The notes: generated from the sequence alone by a model not told the origin. A stretch of 21,291 bases of DNA from Streptomyces aureus (GCF_000725495.1 NZ_JNZD01000050.1:1-21291); one strand, 5' to 3'; shown: positions 7,372 to 15,447, counted from the stretch's first letter. Numbers and translations: made by a program.

Positions 7372-8580
7372 ATGGAGGGGATCGTGGGAGAGCAGCGGCA
7401 TGGCGTTTGGTGGACCCCTGATGCACCGACGGTGCGAGTACCGGGGGCACTGAACCGCATCGATGACGGATGGCAACTCGACCTCATCGGCACCCTGCTG
7501 ACGGACTGGGGCGGGGACACAGGGCTCCGGCTGGTCCCGCCGACCACTATCTGGGGTTCCTGCCTGGGCACTCTTTACACGCTCCGGCACTGCTACCTCA
7601 ACGACGTGACCGGTGTGAACCCCGACGCCACTGAGAGCACGGATGACCAGTGGGTGATGACGTGGAGGGTCGGCAGCCTCGTCCGCGGAGGCCACGTCAC
7701 CGAAGCAACCCTCTACTCCGCCGCGTCATTCGAGATCACCGGGCTTCCGGCGTGGTGGCCGTTGAGCGGGCTGCGCGGTCCCCAAGTACGCCCAGAAACC
7801 TACACCGCACCCGCCGACGTCACCGTCCCCGTAGACGGTGGATCGATCACCATCGGCGTCCGGGAGGAAATCCATCAGGGCCGGCGCAGGAAGTCGTTGC
7901 GTGAGCGGGTGGCTGCCATGGTCGACAGACCCTCCGGGTCCACTCTGGACGCCATTGACAGGGATGTTGCGCGGCCGCTGAGGGCTCTGGTCGCCATTGG
8001 GGTCGACGAACCGGTGAGCGTCTTCAACCTGCGCGTCTTTCCGGAATGATTCCCCGACGGAGGTACTCGCCCACACGTCCTCGACGTGGATCCTCATGAC
8101 GGCGAGGAACCCGAAACGCTTCCCTCCCACATGGTGGCCCCGCTCCCTTTGGCCCCCGACGTCGCGGACATGCCGTCGTTCCTTCCCGCATGGCTGGAGG
8201 TGGCACGCCGCTGCTCAGTCCCGCTGGACGCGGTGGAACCCCGTTCGTCGCGCTCGGACTCCCTCCAGCTTCAGCTCTTGGACGTCGTGAACGCGGCCGA
8301 GACGCTGCATCGGGCGCTGCATGCCGAGCCGACCGAACACCCCTTCGCAGAACGCGTGAAGGAGGCTCTCAAGCAGTCGGAGTCGCTCACATTCACGGCC
8401 CGTGAGCGGCGGACCGTACGTGACGCGGTCAAATTCACGGAGGTGTCCCTGGACCGACGCCTCCGCACGCTGGCTGAAGACCTCGGGCCGGAGGTCTGCA
8501 CGTGGCTCTTCCACGATGCCATCCAACCCTGGGCCTTCGTCACCGCTCGAATCCGCAACGCGCTAAGACACCGTTTCTAA
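7372..8580 (+). pseudogene. ApeA-like HEPN RNase, interrupted
   Basis: The first part (7372-8049, 225 residues) has the ApeA N-terminal domain signature, GVWWTPDAPTVRVPGALN, followed by LDLIGTL and a beta-rich body. The second part (to 8580) matches the ApeA middle and HEPN region: LPSHMVAPLPLAPD, LQLQLLDVVNAAETLHRAL, then WAFVTARIRNALRH at the end. RNxxxH (codons 8554-8571) is the HEPN RNase active site. ApeA is an established anti-phage abortive RNase. Here TGA at 8047-8049 interrupts the frame. Between about 8047 and 8120 another frame (NDSPTEVLAHTSSTWILM) looks more coding, so two compensating indels are likely. The C-terminal 50-60 residues expected after the motif are lost to the adjacent IS. 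The start may be ATG 7372 or GTG 7384 behind GGAGGGG. Confidence 0.7.
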
Positions 8581-9429
8581 TGGTGTGATCACTCGTTGAG
8601 CCGTGCATGACTGATCTGGTGGAGCGGTTGGTGCCGGACGAGTTGTGGACGCTGTTTCGGCGGGTGGTCCCGTCGACGGAGGTCATACGCCCGCAAGGCG
8701 GCGGGAGACGGCGGGCCGGTGACCGTGAATGTCTGGCAGCGATCATCTTCGTGGCCACCTCGGGCTGCACGTGGCGGCAGCTTCCGCCGGTGGCGGGCCG
8801 GCCTGGCCCACCGTCTACCGGCGCTTCGCCCAGTGGAGCCGGGACCGTGTCTGGGCCCGGCTCCACCGCGTCATCCTCGACGAGCTCGGTGCTCGGGGCG
8901 AGCTGGACTGGTCGCGGTGCGCGATCGACTCAGTCAGCCTGAGGGCCGCAAAAGGGGGCCGTTGACCGGACCGAATCCGACCGACCGCGGCAAGCCGGGA
9001 TCGAAAATCCACCTGGTCACCGACCGGAACGGACGGCCGATCTCGCTGGGGATCTCGGGCGCCAATATGCACGACAGCCTCGGCCTTGAACCGCTCGTGC
9101 GCGGGATCCCACCCATCCGGTCCCGCCGCGGCCCACGCCGACGAAGGCCGGCGAAGCTGCACGCGGACAAGGGCTACGACTACGACCACCTGCGCCGATG
9201 GCTCCGCAAGCGCGGTATCCGCCACCGCATCGCGCGCAAGGGCATCGAGTCCTCAAAACGGCTCGGCCGACACCGCTGGGTCGTCGAACGAACGGTCTCC
9301 GGGCTCGCTGGCTGCCGCCGTCTGCACCGCCGCTACGAGCGCAAGGCCGAACACTTCCTTGCCTTCGTCGGCATAGCCGCAGCCCTCATCTGCCACCGCC
9401 GGCTCACCTCGTGCCCGCCAGTACTAGCC
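8565..9429 (+). mobile_element. IS5-family insertion sequence, probably defective
   Basis: A transposase-coding element directly follows the HEPN motif. The left end probably lies near 8565-8590, where ACACCGTTTCTAATGGTGT forms a short dyad. The right end lies near 9416-9430. I could not find matching terminal inverted repeats or a target duplication, so the right end may be truncated. The boundaries are estimates. If the left end is at about 8565, the last residues of the ApeA-like frame, including the motif His, are supplied by the IS. Confidence 0.65.
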
Positions 9430-9447
9430 TCCAAGAGTGACCAGTGA
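8607..9447 (+). pseudogene. IS5-family DDE transposase, frameshifted
   Basis: Three frames together give a full IS5-type transposase. Frame A (8607 to about 8797) has LVPDELWTLFRRVVPS and GCTWRQLPPV. Frame B (about 8798-8955) has AWPTVYRRFAQWSRDRVW and the first catalytic Asp in CAIDSVSLRA. Frame C (to 9447) has GKPGSKIHLV, the second Asp in LHADKGYDYDHL, and the Glu in RWVVERTVSGL with the downstream R/K signature. The B-to-C change falls on A4G5 (8950-8958). A -1 slip there gives AAKGGPLTGP, so it is plausibly programmed as in many IS5 members. The A-to-B change lacks a slippery site and looks like a one-base loss near 8797-8803. The transposase is therefore probably dead. The last codons after about 9416 read into flanking DNA. 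Confidence 0.8.
8950..8958 (+). promoter_or_regulatory. A4G5 candidate -1 ribosomal frameshift site
   Basis: AAAAGGGGG lies at the junction of the two transposase frames. A -1 slip fuses SLRAAKGG to PLTGPNPTDRG, the expected continuous IS5 protein. A stop (TGA at 8963-8965) closes the unshifted frame a few bases later, as expected for a programmed site. Confidence 0.55.
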
Positions 9448-9973
9448 AGCTGCCGTATGGCACCGGCTCGCCGCACTCCTACCGCCCGAAGATGCCCAGG
9501 AAGTGCTGGAATTCTGGGGCATCGGCGAACAGGAAGGCGGCCTTGAGCTGCTCGTCTCTGCCCTGCTAAAGCACCAAGTGGCCATAGATGAGACCACCCG
9601 GGCCGAGATCGCCATCGTCGCCGAAGCCTGGGGAATGTGGCCCCTGCCGCTGGGACCCCTCCTCTCCCAGTGCCCCGGCAACGGAACCGCATCAGCCCTT
9701 CAGCTGATCGAAGACACGGCCAGATCACCCTTGCCCGGAACCACAGTCGGCCTGCCCGATCACCTCCTCCTGATCCCCTGGATCAGTTGCACAGCGTGTG
9801 GTCGGGCTCTGGCCCGAGCCCACACCCGCGAGCCCTGGGGCGACCTGTCCTACACCCCCGAGCAGTACGTCATCCTCGACACTGACCAGGGCGTCGCCCT
9901 CCAGGTCCTCACCCAGGGAAGCGGCTGGGACGCACTGATGGCACTCCGCACCTCATGCGAGAGGCAGCCATAA
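9437..9973 (+). CDS. hypothetical protein
   Basis: The 178-residue soluble protein has strong third-position GC and no recognised domain. The N-terminus is helical (WHRLAALLPPEDAQEVLEFW, then IGEQEGGLELLVSALL). The C-terminal half contains one CxxC pair (SCTACGRALARAH) and an acidic segment YVILDTDQGVALQVL. The GTG start at 9437 sits almost on the right edge of the IS and lacks a clear ribosome site, so the native promoter or even the N-terminus may have been replaced by the insertion. The stop (TAA 9971-9973) is in the same frame as the next gene. No function can be proposed. Confidence 0.6.
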   Translation: MTSEAAVWHRLAALLPPEDAQEVLEFWGIGEQEGGLELLVSALLKHQVAIDETTRAEIAIVAEAWGMWPLPLGPLLSQCPGNGTASALQLIEDTARSPLPGTTVGLPDHLLLIPWISCTACGRALARAHTREPWGDLSYTPEQYVILDTDQGVALQVLTQGSGWDALMALRTSCERQP

Positions 9974-10033
9974 GAAACGACCTCTAAGTTCCCCCAGCTG
10001 ACCGAGGAGAAGGCAGACCGAGGCGCCGGCCAG

Positions 10034-10360
10034 ATGCTCGCCTTCCTCGCCGCATGCGACTACGCCGACCGACCGCTCAGCCCCTCACCGCTCGTCGACG
10101 ACTTTTGGCACGCCTTCCTGCTCCACACCAAGGCGTACGCCGAGTTCTGCCAGCAACGGTTCGGCCGCTTCCTGCACCACCAGCCCGGATTCCTCGACAA
10201 GGACGAGCACGGCGGCGGCAAGGCCCTGCGCGCGCTGACCGCCGACTCGATCACCCTCGCCGGGTACGAGATCGACATGGAGTTCTGGCCCGAGCTGGAC
10301 GTCGCCGACTGCTCGCAGTGTCACGCGAACTGCTCGGACAGCCCCAACCACCCGAAGTAG
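10034..10360 (+). CDS. DFWHAF-motif (glycine-rich-domain-like) protein, 5' truncated?
   Basis: The 108-residue product carries the signature of proteins annotated as glycine-rich domain-containing in actinobacteria: LAFLAAC, then LVDDFWHAFLLHTKAYAEFC and GRFLHHQP, with conserved His residues and a Cys-rich tail CSQCHANC. These small proteins have no established function, and the His/Cys pattern suggests metal binding (inference). The ATG at 10034 is the first normal start, but in-frame codons upstream (SKFPQLTEEKADRGAGQ, from 9983) also look coding and match the expected helix before LAFLAAC. No ATG or GTG exists between them and the TAA at 9971. The true N-terminus therefore seems lost, or a CTG at 9998 is used. 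Confidence 0.6.
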   Translation: MLAFLAACDYADRPLSPSPLVDDFWHAFLLHTKAYAEFCQQRFGRFLHHQPGFLDKDEHGGGKALRALTADSITLAGYEIDMEFWPELDVADCSQCHANCSDSPNHPK

Positions 10361-10448
10361 TCCCCCCTTGTCGGTCCTCGGTCTGTGTCACGCTGTGGCC
10401 AGGCCGGGGACCGACCCCGTTTCGCTCGACCAACGCAGGAGACCGCGG

Positions 10449-11300
10449 GTGGACCGCATCGAATGGCACGACCTACCGGCAACGACCCGGGCCGCCGTCG
10501 AGCGACACACAGGCCCCGTCGAGACGGCCGAGACCGCGCCGCACGGCGTCATGTCCCGGCTCGCCTGCACCGTCCACACACCAGCGGGGCGAGCGTTCAT
10601 CAAGGGCACCCGACACGACGACCCACAGGCATGGGTGTACCGCCACGAAGCGCGGGTCACCCGATGCGCGCCCCTCGCACCCCGCATGCTGTGGGAGGCC
10701 GACGCCGGCGGGTGGACGCTCTACGGATACCAGTACATCGAGGGTCGGCACCCGGACCTGACTCCCGGGTCCGACGATCTCGCCCCCCTGCTGCGAACCC
10801 TTACCGTCGTCTCCCAGACGGCATGGCCCGAGGAACTGAACAAGAGGCCGCTTCACACACGATGGACTGAATTCCTGCCCGAGGATGTACCGCCCGGATT
10901 GCAGGGCCGAGGACTCGCCCACACGGATATGTCCCCGCACAACATGCTGATCACCCGGGGCGGGGAGCTACTGCTACTGGACTGGGCCCTTTCCTGCCCT
11001 GCTCCGACGTGGGCCGACACGGCGCTCACGGTGCCCCGACTCATCTCTGCTGGCCATACACCGGAACAGGCGGAGACGGTCGCCCGGCAGGTTTCCGCCT
11101 ACCGTGCGGCCGACCCTGCAACCGTCACCACATTTGCGCGCACCGTCTACGCCGCGTGGGAAGACTGGGAACGCACGCGCCCAATGCCCCACAGGGCCGC
11201 TCTCACCGCCGCCGCCCGGACATGGGCCACGCATCGCGAGAAAGGGCGCGCCAGACGGGCACGCACGCCCCCACTCCTTGATCGGCCACGCCGCCTCTGA
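10449..11300 (+). CDS. APH-family phosphotransferase-like kinase
   Basis: The 283-residue protein has the aminoglycoside phosphotransferase/choline-kinase fold. The catalytic loop is HTDMSPHN (His158, Asp160, Asn165) and the metal-binding Asp178 is in LLLLDWALSCPAPTWAD. The N-lobe includes GRAFIKGTRHDD with the likely ATP-binding Lys, and YGYQYIEGRHPDL at the hinge. Such proteins phosphorylate small molecules, sometimes antibiotics, but the natural substrate here is unknown. I choose GTG at 10449 because AGGAGA lies just upstream (10438-10443) and the upstream in-frame codons are not conserved-looking. The gene ends before a strong hairpin. It follows the truncated DFWHAF gene by 88 bases in the same direction. 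Confidence 0.82.
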   Translation: MDRIEWHDLPATTRAAVERHTGPVETAETAPHGVMSRLACTVHTPAGRAFIKGTRHDDPQAWVYRHEARVTRCAPLAPRMLWEADAGGWTLYGYQYIEGRHPDLTPGSDDLAPLLRTLTVVSQTAWPEELNKRPLHTRWTEFLPEDVPPGLQGRGLAHTDMSPHNMLITRGGELLLLDWALSCPAPTWADTALTVPRLISAGHTPEQAETVARQVSAYRAADPATVTTFARTVYAAWEDWERTRPMPHRAALTAAARTWATHREKGRARRARTPPLLDRPRRL

Positions 11301-11301
11301 T

Positions 11302-11313
11302 CCCCCGCGGGGG
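11302..11313. repeat. CCCCCGCGGGGG palindrome
   Basis: A perfect 12-base GC palindrome lies two bases after the kinase stop codon. It may add to the downstream terminator. Confidence 0.35.
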
Positions 11314-11337
11314 CGGCGCGGTCCCCTGGGCACACAA

Positions 11338-11372
11338 CGGCCCCGGTTCCTCCCAAGGAGGTGCCGGGGCCG
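11338..11372 (+). terminator. strong hairpin terminator after the kinase gene
   Basis: The outer stem is CGGCCCCGG with CCGGGGCCG (9 pairs), then a short internal mismatch, then the inner stem CCTCC/GGAGG with loop CAA. There is no U-run, which is usual for Streptomyces. It lies between the plus-strand kinase and minus-strand genes, so it can stop transcription from both sides. Confidence 0.8.
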
Positions 11373-11415
11373 CCGTCGCATGTACACACCTCGCGGCCCA
11401 CCTGTTCTGCACGCT

Positions 11416-11658
11416 CTATCCTCGGTCAGCGCCGCGGGAAGCCGGGTGAGCCAGCCGGGCTCCTGCCGTACTGACGGCGGTCGCGACGGCGCGTGCGGTC
11501 GGCCTCGACGCGCGATGACCTCCCGCTTCGAGACACTGCAGCGCCGCCCACTCGGTCGGGCCTGCATAGAACGGCTCGAGGGCCGGCACCGGCTCGGGGT
11601 GGTCCCGCGCCAAGGACAGACGGAGCGGGGCGCCGATCAGGTGGATCACACCGGCCAC
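11416..11658 (-). CDS. possible small protein downstream of lipoprotein
   Basis: An open minus-strand frame of about 80 codons has high third-position GC. It begins VAGVIHLIGAPLRLSLARDH and continues ALEPFYAGPTEWAALQCLEA. It starts with GTG about 20 bases after the lipoprotein stop, in the same direction. The second half is Ala/Arg-rich and less convincing. No family is recognised. The plus strand opposite is also open, so coding is only tentative. Confidence 0.3.
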   Translation of the reverse strand: MAGVIHLIGAPLRLSLARDHPEPVPALEPFYAGPTEWAALQCLEAGGHRASRPTARAVATAVSTAGARLAHPASRGADRG

Positions 11659-11677
11659 GGTCGCACCCCGCGGGTTT

Positions 11678-12046
11678 TCATCCCCTCCTGAGCCGGAGCG
11701 TGATCGAGGCGGTGATCCCGACCTTGACACCCGGGCCGGGACTGCTGGAAGCGACGGTCCAAGCGCCCAACCCGCTGCCCGGGTCGGTCATCACGTCATG
11801 TCCGTCGGGCGCAATCGCCTGGATGTCGCCGAAGCACTTGAGGTCCGCGCCGAGCGGGTCGAACGGTTGGCCTTGGAGGTCGGGCATGGGCTGGGGCCAG
11901 TCCTGCGCCCGGCAACGCGCGTCGACACTGTCGGCTGCGTACGAGGGTGAGGACTTGGGACTCTCGGTCTGCGCGGCGCTTCCGCACGCACCGAGGACGG
12001 AAGCGAGCAGGACGGTGACGGCGACGATGACGGCACGGCGTTGCAT
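11678..12046 (-). CDS. secreted lipoprotein with PASTA-like C-terminus
   Basis: The 122-residue protein starts at ATG 12046 behind a strong GGAGGGG ribosome site. The N-terminus is a lipoprotein signal: MQRRAVIVAVTVLLASVLGA followed by Cys21, with lipobox L-G-A-C. After processing, the lipid-anchored protein would face outside. A Ser-rich linker (about residues 22-36) is followed by a beta-rich region, MPDLQGQPFDPLGADLKCFG ... WTVASSSPGPGVKVG, ending in ITLRLRRG. The pattern 'MPDLxGxxF ... W.V.SSSPGPGxxV' resembles the PASTA-type small domain found in actinobacterial envelope proteins, but the match is partial. Cys residues near positions 45 and 71 could form a disulfide. The role is unknown; it likely acts at the cell envelope. 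Confidence 0.72.
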   Translation of the reverse strand: MQRRAVIVAVTVLLASVLGACGSAAQTESPKSSPSYAADSVDARCRAQDWPQPMPDLQGQPFDPLGADLKCFGDIQAIAPDGHDVMTDPGSGLGAWTVASSSPGPGVKVGITASITLRLRRG

Positions 12047-12170
12047 GACGGATTCCCCTCCGCGTGAGCTGGCTAGTTGATCGGTCCGGTCCGGTGTCCG
12101 GCGCATCGGACCATCCAGCCCGTCTGCGAGCGGTTCGCATCAGGCCCGCCCGTCGCAGGCCTTGAGTCTG

Positions 12171-12187
12171 AGGCGCCGTTGGCGCCT
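12171..12187. repeat. 7-bp perfect hairpin
   Basis: AGGCGCC and GGCGCCT pair across a GTT loop. It lies upstream of the lipoprotein gene, on the side of its promoter. It could be a terminator for transcription coming from the right or an operator. Confidence 0.35.
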
Positions 12188-12208
12188 ACGGCTCCACCTC
12201 GGCGATGG

Positions 12209-12224
12209 GCTGCGGAACCGCAGC
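12209..12224. repeat. 7-bp perfect hairpin with 2-base loop
   Basis: GCTGCGG and CCGCAGC flank AA. It lies 22 bases beyond the previous hairpin, so the two make a tandem structured element in the gene-poor stretch. Confidence 0.35.
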
Positions 12225-13029
12225 GGGCGTGCTCGGTCGTGAGGCGAACGCCGGTGGTTCTTGCGTGCATAGAGCCCCCAAGGACGGTTTTGAGCGCCGC
12301 CATTGTGACCCTGGTATGACTTGGAGTGAATGATCACAAACGCTTCGTGTCGTAGCTGTGACCAGCGGAAGCGCGGAATGCCCTCATACCGCGGATGCAG
12401 GAGGTGCCGAGCTCTCGGCCCGCGCCCGGCGCCGGACCGCTCGATAACCATGGCCCTTGGGGCAGCCGTCGGTGGATTTGCGCAGGGAACTCTGAACGAT
12501 CAGAGGCCGCTCTCGACTCAGCGTTCCTTGCCGAAGGGGTGGTCACAACCGTCGTTGGGCATGCGGATGTGGTCACCGCGGTGGCCTTTGTCCTGACTAG
12601 TGGTCTTGAGGGCCTCCGGGCCGTGGGGATGGCTGCTCACGACCAGGCAGCAGCTCCCCTGCTGCTCTCGTAGTCCCGCAACGGAACACGGCGTGCCAGC
12701 GTGCCAGATCCCGCCCTGACCCGGGCGACGGCTTCCCGAGGGGAGACCGCGGTGAGGGCGCCGCTGCGAAGCGGCTCCGGTCCGGGATGCATGAACTGCC
12801 GGCGAGTCGACCGCCAGAGCGGCGAGACTTGGCAGCTCACGAGCCCGACTGCACCCTGCATTTCGCTGAGGGGTGTGCGCCGCCGAGAGGCTGCCGGCGC
12901 ATCCTGTGGCGGTATCGGACGATCCACACTGGGGCGAACAGACCTCGTGTGGCGGGATCACCCTTGCGCATCAGGGCCGGCAAGCAACACCTGAACTGTG
13001 ATCCATCCACTGAGCCTGTCACGACCTCC

Positions 13030-13045
13030 GACACGAAAACGTGTC
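13030..13045. repeat. GACACG-AAAA-CGTGTC dyad
   Basis: A perfect 6-base inverted repeat with a 4-A loop lies about 150 bases past the end of the truncated TetR gene. It could be a regulator site or a weak terminator. Confidence 0.3.
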
Positions 13046-13191
13046 ATCCCGAAATCGGCCCTCGGCCCAACATCTACGGGGCTTCCTTGTCGATCCGGCC
13101 AGAGATACACCCGTGCAGGGTCCCCGACCCGCACCCCGCCTGCCACCGTGTCCTCACCCTGCACAGGGCCGAAGCCGGAACCGGCACAGCA

Positions 13192-13548
13192 TTACAGAGC
13201 GGGCGTCTCCGGCAGCCCGGCGAGCCGGCGCAGCGGTCCCGTCACCGGGATGGACGCCAGTTCCGGATCGATGATCCGGTGGAGCACCAGCCCGTCGAGC
13301 AGCGCGAGCAGTGCCACGGCGGTGGCCTCGGCGTCGCCGGGATCGGCGCCGACGGCCTGCCGCTGACCGGCCACCCAGCGGGCCAGCGCGTCACGGCCCT
13401 CGTAGAGGACCCTGCCGAGTTCCTCGCGGAGCCGCTCGTGCCGGGTGGAGGCGAGCAGCGTCTCAATGAACAGCGTCGTGTTCTGGCCGCCCGCCGCGTA
13501 CCGGGCGATCTCGTCCAGGAAGAACGCGAGGCCGGTCCCGGCGCGATA
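13192..13548 (-). pseudogene. TetR-family regulator, N-terminal DNA-binding part missing
   Basis: The minus-strand frame gives a clear TetR/AcrR ligand-binding C-terminus: LAFFLDEIARYAAGGQNTTL, then FIETLLASTRHERLREELGR, and the final helix VALLALLDGLVLHRIIDP. The helix-turn-helix that should precede it by about 60-80 residues is absent. Upstream of about 13548 the frame runs into Arg-rich sequence that looks non-coding. No start with a ribosome site is visible at the junction. It is a 5'-deleted remnant lying after the VOC gene, in the same direction. It is distinct from the intact TetR gene at 14202. Confidence 0.7.
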
Positions 13549-13706
13549 CGTCCAACCCATGGCGCGAAAAGGGCAGTTGACGACCTCCGGCGTATCGGGT
13601 CCGGAACGTACCCTCCGCCGGGCGGGCGACCGCCCGAGCGGTCGCGCACCCCGCCGCCCCCCGTCGTCGTGGTCGGGGCCGCGCCGCCGGCTCGGATGCC
13701 GTCCGC

Positions 13707-14103
13707 TCAGGTCCAGCCGAGCCCCGGCCGATAGCTGCCGAAGGTCCACTCGTTGCCCTCGACGTCGAGAACGCGCGCACGTCGTGACCCCCACGGCGTC
13801 GCTTCCGGCGGGATCACGTTCGTACCGCCCGCCCCGACGGCGCGTTCGAACAGGTCGTCGACCTCGTCGGTGCGGAGGTAGAGTCCCCGGCCGGTGGACT
13901 GCCCCTTCAGGGCAGGCCTCTCGTAACCGGCATCGTCACTGGCCACCATCACCACCACCTCCCCCAGGCGCAGCTCCGCGTGGACAACACGATCGCCGTC
14001 GTCCTGCCGGACCACGGTGCCGAAACCGAGACCCCAGCCATCCGATCCCCGCCTGCGCGTCGCGATAGCTCAAGTAGCCGAACAACGAGGGCTCTGACAC
14101 CAC
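13707..14103 (-). pseudogene. VOC-family (glyoxalase-like) protein, frameshifted
   Basis: The N-terminal frame starts at GTG 14103 behind GGAAGGAG with 7-base spacing. It reads VVSEPSLFGYLSYRDAQAGI and stays in frame to about 14030. The rest (VVRQDDGDRVVHAELRLGEV to RVLDVEGNEWTFGSYRPG) is in the next frame, one base out of register. Together they give the usual VOC architecture of about 130 residues, with the second metal-site Glu in EGNEWTFG. VOC proteins of this type often bind antibiotics or act on small molecules; the substrate is unknown. The break lies near 14025-14036 in a run of G/T and C/G repeats. It follows the TetR gene by 98 bases and probably belongs to the DJ-1/TetR operon. Confidence 0.75.
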
Positions 14104-14201
14104 GGCCAAACTCCTTCCACACGCCCCGAACGGCCGAGGCCGACACGAGGCTGACGACATCCCGTACGTCACGACGGGGGCAACAGCCGCTCGGGCAGGA
14201 C

Positions 14202-14747
14202 TCAGGGAGCCCGGTCGGCCAGCCCGGCGCACAGCGCGTCGGACGCACGGGTGAGCAGGGGACGCGCGTCGGGGGTGTTCTCCAGTCCGACAACCAGCGA
14301 CACGCAGATCTGCGCCGCGTCCTCCGGGTCTTCGACGCCCGACCGGCGCAGCAGGTCGGTGAGCAGGGCGTGCAGGTCGCTCGTGAACGTGGTGCAGATG
14401 TCGCCGAAGAGACGGGCCTTTGCGTCGAGCAGCTCGGCGGTGTGCTGGGAGTCGCCCCGCAGGTGCAGGACCAGGTCGAGCTTGGCCTCCAGCACACCGC
14501 GTACCCGGTCCGCGATCGAGGCGTCCGCGGATGCCGCCTTCCTCGCCCGCTCCAGCGCCTGCTCGTGCAGGCGCACGGCCAGCAGCCGGAAGGCGGCATC
14601 CTTGTTGCGGACGTACAGGTAGACCGCCGACCGCGACACACCCATCTCTGCGGCGATGTCGTCCATCGTGGTGCGCCGCACACCGAACCTGGTCAGACAG
14701 GTGTAGGCGGCGTCGAGCACCTCCTGGGTACGGTCGGCGGCAGCCAT
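14202..14747 (-). CDS. TetR/AcrR-family transcriptional regulator
   Basis: The 181-residue protein has a canonical N-terminal TetR helix-turn-helix at residues about 6-50. Signatures are VLDAAYTCLTRFGVRRTTMD, DIAAEMGVSRSAVYLYVRNK and DAAFRLLAVRLHEQAL. The C-terminal helices form the ligand pocket and end DALCAGLADRAP. It starts at ATG 14747, one base after the DJ-1 stop (TGA 14749-14751), with GAAGAAG about 12 bases upstream. The two are therefore translationally linked. TetR proteins are mostly repressors of adjacent genes, so it may autoregulate the DJ-1/TetR/VOC unit in response to a reactive or toxic small molecule. That role is inferred from context. Confidence 0.88.
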   Translation of the reverse strand: MAAADRTQEVLDAAYTCLTRFGVRRTTMDDIAAEMGVSRSAVYLYVRNKDAAFRLLAVRLHEQALERARKAASADASIADRVRGVLEAKLDLVLHLRGDSQHTAELLDAKARLFGDICTTFTSDLHALLTDLLRRSGVEDPEDAAQICVSLVVGLENTPDARPLLTRASDALCAGLADRAP

Positions 14748-14748
14748 G

Positions 14749-15447
14749 TCAGGCCAGCTTCTTCAGCAGCTCCTGCGCCAGGGGGGCGGAGGAGGCGGGG
14801 TTCTGACCGGTGACCAGGTTGCCGTCGACGACCACGTTCGGCGCCCACGGCTCTCCGACCTGGACCTCCAGGCCGGCCTCGCGCAGCCGCGTCTCCAGCA
14901 GCCACTTTGCCCGGTCGGCCAGCCCGGCCTGGGTCTCCTCGACGTTCGTGAAGGCGGCGATCTTGCGGCCCTTGAAGGAGTTGCCGCCGTCCTCGCCGAC
15001 GGCGGCGAGCAGCGCGGCCGGGGCGTGGCAGACGACGCCGAGCGGCTTGCCGGACTCCAGCGCCCGGGTCAGCAGTCTTCCGGAGGTGGCGTCGACCGCC
15101 AGGTCCTCCATCGGCCCGTGTCCGCCGGGGTAGAACACGGCATCCCAGTCCTCCAGACGCACGTCCTCCAGGCGGATCGGGTTCTTGATCTCCTCGATCG
15201 AGGCGAGCGTGTCCGCGATCTTCTTCGCGCCCTCCTCTCCCCCGTTCACCTCGGCGGCGAGGCTGCCCCGGTCCACAGTGGGGACGACTCCGCCCGGGGT
15301 GGCGACGGTGATCTCGTGGCCCGCCCCCTTGAGTGCCTCGTAGGGAGCCACCGCCTCCTCGGCCCAGAAGCCGGTCGGGTGCTTCGTGCCGTCCGCCAGC
15401 GTCCAGTGGTCGGCGCCGGTCATCACGAAAAGGATCTTCTTCGACAT
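14749..15447 (-). CDS. DJ-1/PfpI-family protein (class I glutamine amidotransferase-like)
   Basis: The 232-residue protein is a close match to the Hsp31-like branch. TGFWAEEAVAPYEAL (residues 25-39) holds the conserved catalytic Glu. YPGGHGPMEDLA (106-117) shapes the active site. The nucleophile elbow is VVCHAPAALL with Cys140-His141. LVTGQNPASSAPLAQELL closes the domain. Such proteins are glyoxalase III, deglycase or stress chaperone enzymes that act on methylglyoxal or other reactive carbonyls in the cytoplasm. The start ATG 15447 has GGAGAA at 15460-15455. It heads a minus-strand unit with TetR and VOC, and a LysR gene diverges from it, an arrangement typical of a stress-inducible enzyme. 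Confidence 0.88.
   Translation of the reverse strand: MSKKILFVMTGADHWTLADGTKHPTGFWAEEAVAPYEALKGAGHEITVATPGGVVPTVDRGSLAAEVNGGEEGAKKIADTLASIEEIKNPIRLEDVRLEDWDAVFYPGGHGPMEDLAVDATSGRLLTRALESGKPLGVVCHAPAALLAAVGEDGGNSFKGRKIAAFTNVEETQAGLADRAKWLLETRLREAGLEVQVGEPWAPNVVVDGNLVTGQNPASSAPLAQELLKKLA

Larger units (their letters stand above)
12047..13191. other. gene-poor stretch with small hairpins
   Basis: About 1.1 kb has no frame with sustained codon bias; the open frames seen on both strands are Arg/Ser/Pro-rich and disagree with each other. It holds three clean dyads: AGGCGCC-GTT-GGCGCCT (12171-12187), GCTGCGG-AA-CCGCAGC (12209-12224) and GACACG-AAAA-CGTGTC (13030-13045). One segment around 12609-12634 resembles a type I-E CRISPR repeat in composition, but only a single copy is present. 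It may be the decayed remains of lost genes. Confidence 0.5.

Noticed and set aside
12609..12634. A segment resembling a type I-E CRISPR repeat (CCGGGCCGTGGGGATGGC)
   Set aside because: Only one copy exists, there is no spacer periodicity, and no cas gene is in the window.
12787..13734. A 315-codon open frame on the plus strand
   Set aside because: Its second half is antisense to the TetR remnant, and its first half lacks codon bias or recognisable sequence.
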